Assembly: GCA_031278495.1 (NCBI GenBank)
Contig: JAITKG010000060.1
Coordinates: 1 to 19,074 of the forward strand
DNA length: 19,074 nt
Direction: 5' to 3'
From: Prevotellaceae bacterium
Lineage (GTDB): Bacteria; Bacteroidota; Bacteroidia; Bacteroidales; UBA932
Shown here: one piece after another, positions 15,450 through 19,074 of the stretch
How the letters are laid out: each line of letters starts with the position of its first letter
Numbering within the stretch: position 1 is the stretch's first letter
The notes under the pieces: model-generated
Databases searched by the model: none
The model's input: only the letters and a program-made list of their open reading frames with translations
What the model was told of the DNA's origin: nothing
Program-made: the position numbers and the translations under genes

Positions 15450-15457
15450 CAAAGGTA
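15450..15457 (-). promoter_or_regulatory. -7 box (TACCTTTG) for the PorE-like gene
   Basis: The minus strand reads TACCTTTG, a perfect TAnnTTTG match, ending 34 nt before the ATG at 15415. This gives a leader of about 30 nt. No clear -33 TTG is seen in the AT-rich sequence upstream. Confidence 0.5.
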
Positions 15458-15491
15458 TATAAAATTTTTTATAAAATGAAAAATTTATATT

Positions 15492-17054
15492 CTATTTAAC
15501 AGATTTTAACAACGCTAATGAATGGCTTATCCTTTCCTTGAATTTCTTGTTCCCCAATAAGACAATAATATCAAACAGTCCGGGACCTTTGGATGCGCCT
15601 ACTATACACAATCGCAGGGCATTCATAACAGCTCCCATTCCTAAATCATTGCGTTGAATCCATGCGTGCGCTGATTTTTCTAATTCTTCTTTGGTGAAGG
15701 GAATTGTATTATTTATTAAATCAGCCGCTCGGCAAATAATATCCGGCGTTTCCGGTTTCCAATATTTTTGTACAATTTTTTCGTCAAAATTTTCGGGCGC
15801 TACAAAAAAGTAGGAAGATAATTCCCAAAAATTTTCCACAAATGTAGCGCGCTCTTTAACTAATCCACACACGGCAGCTACGTAGGCATCGCTTGCCGTT
15901 ATGTTCTTTGCCCTCAAAACAGGTTGGTACAATTGCGCCAACTCGTCATCCGGCATGGTTTTCAAATATTGTTGGTTAAACCATTTTGCTTTTTCGGGAT
16001 TGAACCGCGCGCCGGATTTAACCACGCGCTCCAGGCGGAAGCATGCCGTTAATTCCTCTATCGTAAAAACCTCCTGTTCCGTACCGGGATTCCAGCCCAA
16101 TAATGCCAACATATTCACAAACGCCTGCGGAAAATACCCGTCTTCACGGTAACCGCGCGACACTTCGCCATCGGGCGCGACCCAACGCAAAGGGAACACC
16201 GGAAATCCCAAACGGTCGCCGTCGCGTTTACTCAACTTTCCTTTGCCGTCGGGTTTAAGCAATAGCGGCAAGTGGGCGAATGCCGGTTGTGAACCGCTCC
16301 ATCCGAAAGCCTCGTAAAGCAAGTAATGCAGCGGCAAAGAAGGCAACCACTCTTCGCCGCGGATAACGTGCGAAATTTCCATTAAGTGGTCATCTACGAT
16401 ATTTGCCAAATGATAGGTCGGCAATTCATCTATTCGTTTCCACAATACTTTATCGTCAAGGGTATTGGTATTCACCGTTACTTCGCCGCGAATTAAATCA
16501 TACATGCGCACTTCGCGGTTTTCAGGCATTTTGAAACGGATAACCCAATTATTGCCCGACAGTAAACGCTGCTGTATCGCGTCAATGGGCGTGTTTAACG
16601 ATGTTTGCAAATGATTGCGCACGCTATAATTATAAATAAACTGCTGTCCTCCGGCTTCGGTAGTTTTACGCAATTGGTCTAATTCCTCAGCCGTGTCGAA
16701 AGCATAGTAAGCGTAACCGTTTGCCACTAATTGTTCCGCATATTGCCGGTATAGCGGCTTCCGTTGCGACTGGCGGTAAGGCGCATGCGGATTTTGCGCA
16801 TCAGCGGTTCCGGCGATTTTTCCATCGGGCGCCAAGCCTTCATTGGGCGTGATACCGCACCATTTCAACGCCTCAACAATATATGTTTCGGCGCCGGGAA
16901 CAAAGCGTCCTGCATCGGTATCTTCAATGCGCAAAATAAAATCGCCGCCGTGTTGGCGGGCAAAAAGGTAATTGAACAATGCCGTACGCATACCTCCTAT
17001 GTGCAGCGGACCCGTAGGGCTTGGCGCAAAACGTACGCGGATTTTTCTATTCAT
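15492..17054 (-). CDS. gltX: Glutamate--tRNA ligase
   Basis: This class I aminoacyl-tRNA synthetase charges tRNA-Glu. The ATG at 17054 (520 residues) is preferred over a TTG five codons upstream because it gives the conserved opening RVRFAPSPTGPLHIGG. The HIGH-type motif is HIGG at 18-21 and the KMSKS-type motif is KLSKR at 273-277, followed by DGDRLGFPVFPL, a form usual in this phylum. The anticodon-binding part follows. A short AT-rich gap of about 76 nt separates it from the PorE-like gene, which has its own promoter box. Nothing is truncated. Confidence 0.97.
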   Translation of the reverse strand: MNRKIRVRFAPSPTGPLHIGGMRTALFNYLFARQHGGDFILRIEDTDAGRFVPGAETYIVEALKWCGITPNEGLAPDGKIAGTADAQNPHAPYRQSQRKPLYRQYAEQLVANGYAYYAFDTAEELDQLRKTTEAGGQQFIYNYSVRNHLQTSLNTPIDAIQQRLLSGNNWVIRFKMPENREVRMYDLIRGEVTVNTNTLDDKVLWKRIDELPTYHLANIVDDHLMEISHVIRGEEWLPSLPLHYLLYEAFGWSGSQPAFAHLPLLLKPDGKGKLSKRDGDRLGFPVFPLRWVAPDGEVSRGYREDGYFPQAFVNMLALLGWNPGTEQEVFTIEELTACFRLERVVKSGARFNPEKAKWFNQQYLKTMPDDELAQLYQPVLRAKNITASDAYVAAVCGLVKERATFVENFWELSSYFFVAPENFDEKIVQKYWKPETPDIICRAADLINNTIPFTKEELEKSAHAWIQRNDLGMGAVMNALRLCIVGASKGPGLFDIIVLLGNKKFKERISHSLALLKSVK

Positions 17055-17119
17055 CTTTATTTCTTTCAATAGTTTTATGACTTGTGGTTAATTCAGCAGG
17101 CAGCGGATGGATTTATTAA

Positions 17120-17272
17120 ATGAATAGACATAAGTTGTTAAAATTTTACGCCAAATTTGTACAAACAGAACGTGATGAACGCCGCATTTGGTCTATTAAG
17201 GAATATTTCTCTTCTCGTGGAAAAGTTTTAGATAGTTCAAAAATTTGCATCGCTAATTTATATGCTTTTTGA
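17120..17272 (+). CDS. Possible small protein, 50 residues, unrecognised
   Basis: An ATG at 17120, directly after an in-frame TAA, opens a 50-codon frame ending in TGA at 17272. The product begins MNRHKLLKFYAKFVQTERDE and ends ICIANLYAF. It is basic, with a mix of charged and aromatic residues that looks more protein-like than random AT-rich spacer. It points against its minus-strand neighbours (gltX and the MBL-fold gene) inside a 291-nt spacer. I recognise no family and see no promoter box, so it may be a real small gene, a gene fragment or chance. The rest of the spacer (17273-17345) holds only word-like repeats. Confidence 0.3.
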   Translation: MNRHKLLKFYAKFVQTERDERRIWSIKEYFSSRGKVLDSSKICIANLYAF

Positions 17273-17324
17273 AAAATTATCAAATCTTTAAAACTTCTAC
17301 TATCCATAATCTATCATTCAATTA

Positions 17325-17346
17325 TTACTGCCTACTGCCCATTGCC
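17325..17346. repeat. CTACTGCC/TTGCCTACT word repeat
   Basis: TACTGCCTACTGCCCATTGCC reads as near-copies of the word (T)ACTGCC(T) in tandem just downstream of the MBL-fold gene. It is the same style of junction repeat as at 3584, 4300, 7191 and 11166. Confidence 0.4.
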
Positions 17347-18050
17347 TACTTCACCTCTATTCCCTGCAATGCCTTACTTAACGCCGCCTTGTCCACTTCA
17401 AAATAATGGTAGGGATAAAGTATTTTCGGTTGGATTTGTTTCGCCGCTTCAATAAATTGTTCGTCGCTCATGGTATAAGGCAAATTTTTCGGGAGGAAAG
17501 CTATATCGGGCGATACAATGGTTTTCATTTCAGGAATCAATTCGGTATCGCCGGCAATATATACACGAAAGCCGCCAATATTTAGAATATATCCATTGCC
17601 GTTGCCTTCCGGATGAAAAGGCGCGCCGTCCGGACGTTTCTGCACAATATTGTATGCCGGCACAGCAGCAATTTCAATAGCATTCCACGTAGTTTTACCG
17701 CCGTTTTTCAAAACTTCCACTCCTTTTAGTTCTGTTGCTACCAGCGGCGTGCTGATGATTTTTGTTTTTGGCGTTACAATTTTTGCCAGTTCTTTTTTAT
17801 CTAAATGGTCGTAATGCTCATGGGTGATTAACACCAGACCGGCTTCCGGAAAGCCGCTGAAATCGGCTACTTCGCCGTAAGGGTCAACATAAATATTTTG
17901 ACCGTTCAGTTGCAAAAGCAACGAAGCATGCCCAATGTGCGTAACCAGCAATTCTCCTTGCGGCGTAGCGTAGCGGTCGGGTTGCGGGAGTTGTGCCATA
18001 GCGGTAAACGTTGTTAAGGTGAGAAATAAAAGGATGTACAAGTATTTCAT
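17346..18050 (-). CDS. Secreted metallo-beta-lactamase-fold hydrolase (UlaG/YcfV-like group)
   Basis: The 234-residue protein has a Sec signal peptide (MKYLYILLFLTLTTFTAMA, cut before QLP), so it is predicted in the periplasm. It carries the MBL zinc motif HEHYDH (His77, His79, Asp81, His82), a GDTE segment with the bridging Asp near 168, and a late His in YPYHYFEVD near 214. The fold resembles the UlaG/L-ascorbate-phosphate lactonase-like hydrolases often annotated only as MBL-fold metal-dependent hydrolases, which are mostly cytoplasmic. The substrate is unknown. It sits downstream of the Avd-like gene on the same strand but has its own promoter box and probably is not part of that system. 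Confidence 0.88.
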   Translation of the reverse strand: MKYLYILLFLTLTTFTAMAQLPQPDRYATPQGELLVTHIGHASLLLQLNGQNIYVDPYGEVADFSGFPEAGLVLITHEHYDHLDKKELAKIVTPKTKIISTPLVATELKGVEVLKNGGKTTWNAIEIAAVPAYNIVQKRPDGAPFHPEGNGNGYILNIGGFRVYIAGDTELIPEMKTIVSPDIAFLPKNLPYTMSDEQFIEAAKQIQPKILYPYHYFEVDKAALSKALQGIEVK

Positions 18051-18068
18051 TGTTTCCGTATTTTTTCA

Positions 18069-18076
18069 CAAAAGTA
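18069..18076 (-). promoter_or_regulatory. -7 box (TACTTTTG) for the MBL-fold gene
   Basis: The minus strand reads TACTTTTG, a perfect TAnnTTTG match, ending 18 nt before the ATG at 18050. The ten bases ATTACTTTTG are identical to those at the box upstream of the Avd-like gene. No -33 TTG is evident. Confidence 0.5.
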
Positions 18077-18137
18077 ATTAAAAATACGCACATTTGAAAA
18101 CCTGCGCTATATTGATGTTTCGTTGCTTTTACAGTCT

Positions 18138-18161
18138 TATTGTTAAAAAGGATTAACAATA
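18138..18161. terminator. 9-bp perfect inverted repeat over the stop codon of the Avd-like gene
   Basis: TATTGTTAA (18138-18146) and TTAACAATA (18153-18161) are exact complements around a 6-nt loop, and the gene's TAA stop lies in one arm. The stem is AT-rich and lacks a following U-run, so termination is only a possibility. It could instead stabilise the 3' end. Confidence 0.4.
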
Positions 18162-18493
18162 GTTAGGCTCTGTTGCTCTACAAAAGTTTCATACACTTGC
18201 TCCGGAAGAAATTTTAAATCACAACAACATTTTAACAACCCACAGACCACTTGAAGATGTTGCTGCGTAAGGGATATAAAATTCCGCCGTTTTTTTTCCC
18301 GCTCCGTTGCTGCCGCATGCAACAATAATTGCATTATACACCCCAGTTCCCAACGGATACGCCCGGCAAATAATTTCTTCCCTTGGCAGGTCATCTTTGG
18401 AATAAGTGCGTTGCACTCGCCAACAAATGTTACTAATGTTGTATAAAGCGGTATTTGCGTAAAGTCAGTGGTATAAACTAATTCGTATTTCAT
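18143..18493 (-). CDS. avd: Avd-like four-helix accessory protein of a diversity-generating retroelement
   Basis: The 116-residue, mostly helical, basic protein fits the Avd/S23-like four-helix-bundle pattern. Helix one begins near residue 14 (IPLYTTLVTFVGECNALIP). A second helix with paired hydrophobics follows (LFAGRIRWELGCIMQLLLHA), then a third (HLQVVCGLLKCCCDLKFL), in which the L-x-x-x-x-DL-x-x-L stretch recalls Avd proteins, and a fourth. Avd binds the DGR reverse transcriptase and is needed for mutagenic retrohoming. It lies 122 nt behind a DGR-like target gene on the same strand, which supports the call. It has an unusual CCC triplet. No reverse transcriptase follows; the next gene is the MBL-fold hydrolase. 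The alternative is an ordinary S23-type four-helix protein. The similarity is by eye. Confidence 0.6.
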   Translation of the reverse strand: MKYELVYTTDFTQIPLYTTLVTFVGECNALIPKMTCQGKKLFAGRIRWELGCIMQLLLHAAATEREKKRRNFISLTQQHLQVVCGLLKCCCDLKFLPEQVYETFVEQQSLTIVNPF

Positions 18494-18548
18494 GGTCTAT
18501 TGGTTTTTTATGGTTGTGCGCTAAAACCCTAATGATAACAGGGCATAG

Positions 18549-18556
18549 CAAAAGTA
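18549..18556 (-). promoter_or_regulatory. -7 box (TACTTTTG) upstream of the Avd-like gene
   Basis: A perfect TAnnTTTG match on the minus strand, 55 nt before the ATG at 18493 and just after the 18558-18600 hairpin. It would let the accessory gene be expressed independently of the target gene. The nearest minus-strand TTG (18582-18584) is 25 nt upstream, somewhat far for a -33 element. Confidence 0.45.
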
Positions 18557-18557
18557 A

Positions 18558-18600
18558 TGTTCTAAAAAAAACACATTCTTCCAACTGTTTTTTAGGAACA
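18558..18600 (-). other. Stem-loop just downstream of the variable-region-like 3' end
   Basis: TGTTC plus TAAAAAA (18558-18569) pairs with TTTTTTA plus GAACA (18588-18600) with one bulged G at 18595, giving 12 bp around an 18-nt loop. On the minus strand it begins 16 nt after the target gene's stop. Known DGRs need a hairpin or cruciform soon after the variable region for efficient homing, though that one has a shorter GC-rich stem. The T-rich 3' arm also makes it plausible as a terminator for the target gene. Both roles are inference. Confidence 0.45.
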
Positions 18601-18615
18601 ATTAATCTGTTTATA

Positions 18616-19074
18616 TCAGTTATCTCGCACACAGCGTACGGGCAATGAACGCACGTAATCGTGGCCGGGATGCACATAAGCCCACACTATGTTATTATCA
18701 ACTGTGACTGCTATTGTATGTATACATGCATAGTAAGTCATGATCCCATTGCCCGCACTTTGAAGGTGAAAGTATTCAGCTACTCCTTGATATCTGAGCG
18801 TACCGTAGTCGTCGCAACCAGAGTATTCTAGCTGCATCATGTCTCTGCCTTGTTCTGCACATAATGCTTCCGTCACAGGTTTCACAGGTACTTTAGCTTC
18901 GATTGCAGTCATTAATTTTTTGAAATCCATACTTGTAGGTACACGCCAAGGACTCACACATAAATTACCAGCATATTTTAACGCCGCACAATAGGTAAAT
19001 AAATCGGAGGAATAACCGGGATTATTTCGACAATCAACATTTACATTACCTATTGATCCGTAGTTAAAACTTGT
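18616..19074 (-). CDS. C-type-lectin/FISUMP-like protein, C-terminal part; candidate DGR target (partial at window edge)
   Basis: The frame is open from the right edge of the window (no stop from 19074), giving the last 152 residues of a longer protein. The GTG at 18957 is internal, not a start. The segment reads DCRNNPGYSSDLF, then YCAALKYAGNLC, then SPWRVPTSMDFKKL, and closes with SLPVRCVRDN. PWRVPT-x-x-DF near the start of the domain and RCVRD at its end are the hallmarks of the FISUMP/C-type-lectin fold used by DGR target proteins in Bacteroidota. In such proteins the variable codons lie in the last 50-70 residues; here that part (from about QLEYSGCDDYG to HPGHDYVRS) is unusually rich in tyrosine, histidine and NNC/NNT codons. 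An Avd-like gene follows. The alternative is a non-variable FISUMP-domain protein. Confidence 0.75.
   Translation of the reverse strand, partial: TSFNYGSIGNVNVDCRNNPGYSSDLFTYCAALKYAGNLCVSPWRVPTSMDFKKLMTAIEAKVPVKPVTEALCAEQGRDMMQLEYSGCDDYGTLRYQGVAEYFHLQSAGNGIMTYYACIHTIAVTVDNNIVWAYVHPGHDYVRSLPVRCVRDN

Noticed and set aside
1..19074. tRNA, rRNA, CRISPR arrays or intact insertion sequences
   Set aside because: None could be recognised by eye: no cloverleaf-like T-arm signatures, no regularly spaced identical repeats and no transposase frame.

Overview
The window looks like chromosomal DNA of a Bacteroidota bacterium, probably Bacteroidia or a relative. The evidence is a set of families typical of that phylum (DUF4296 lipoprotein, DUF6427-like membrane protein, a TPR/PD40/CRD/OmpA envelope protein, a one-POTRA Omp85 protein), repeated matches to the Bacteroidota -7 promoter box TAnnTTTG, and little sign of Shine-Dalgarno sites. 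I cannot fix the genus. Most of the window is compact housekeeping DNA; its two ends are different.

Layout. (1) 1-507: no convincing gene, but a GC-rich hairpin and several long stem-loops (55-129, 145-187, 275-372, 406-423), which may be a structured RNA or a MITE-like remnant. (2) 508-4259, minus strand: polysaccharide deacetylase, purD, DUF6427-like membrane protein and purQ, probably one transcription unit read leftwards. (3) 4260-4404: divergent promoter region with a TAnnTTTG box facing each way and an 11-bp direct repeat. (4) 4405-12413, plus strand: DUF4296 lipoprotein, amidohydrolase and radical SAM protein (tightly packed), then an Omp85 protein with its own near-leaderless promoter, lon, ung and coaD, closed by a 28-bp perfectly palindromic bidirectional terminator. 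(5) 12509-17054, minus strand: a large PorE-like envelope protein with four tandem CRD-type domains, and gltX. (6) 17055-17345: a spacer with a possible 50-residue plus-strand ORF. (7) 17346-18050, minus strand: a secreted metallo-beta-lactamase-fold hydrolase.

(8) 18143-19074, minus strand, is the most interesting part. The C-terminal 152 residues of a C-type-lectin/FISUMP-like protein enter from the right edge and end in the RCVRD signature common in target proteins of diversity-generating retroelements (DGRs). A small cysteine-rich helical protein resembling the DGR accessory protein Avd follows it. A long stem-loop and a separate TAnnTTTG box lie between them. No reverse transcriptase or template repeat is visible in the window, so this is either one end of a DGR that continues to the right, a remote target-plus-avd cassette served in trans, or a decayed DGR.

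Together the housekeeping genes cover purine biosynthesis (purD, purQ), uracil-DNA repair (ung), coenzyme A synthesis (coaD), protein quality control (lon), tRNA charging (gltX) and envelope building (Omp85, OmpA-type protein, deacetylase). Many gene junctions carry short iterated word-like repeats, which are listed separately.
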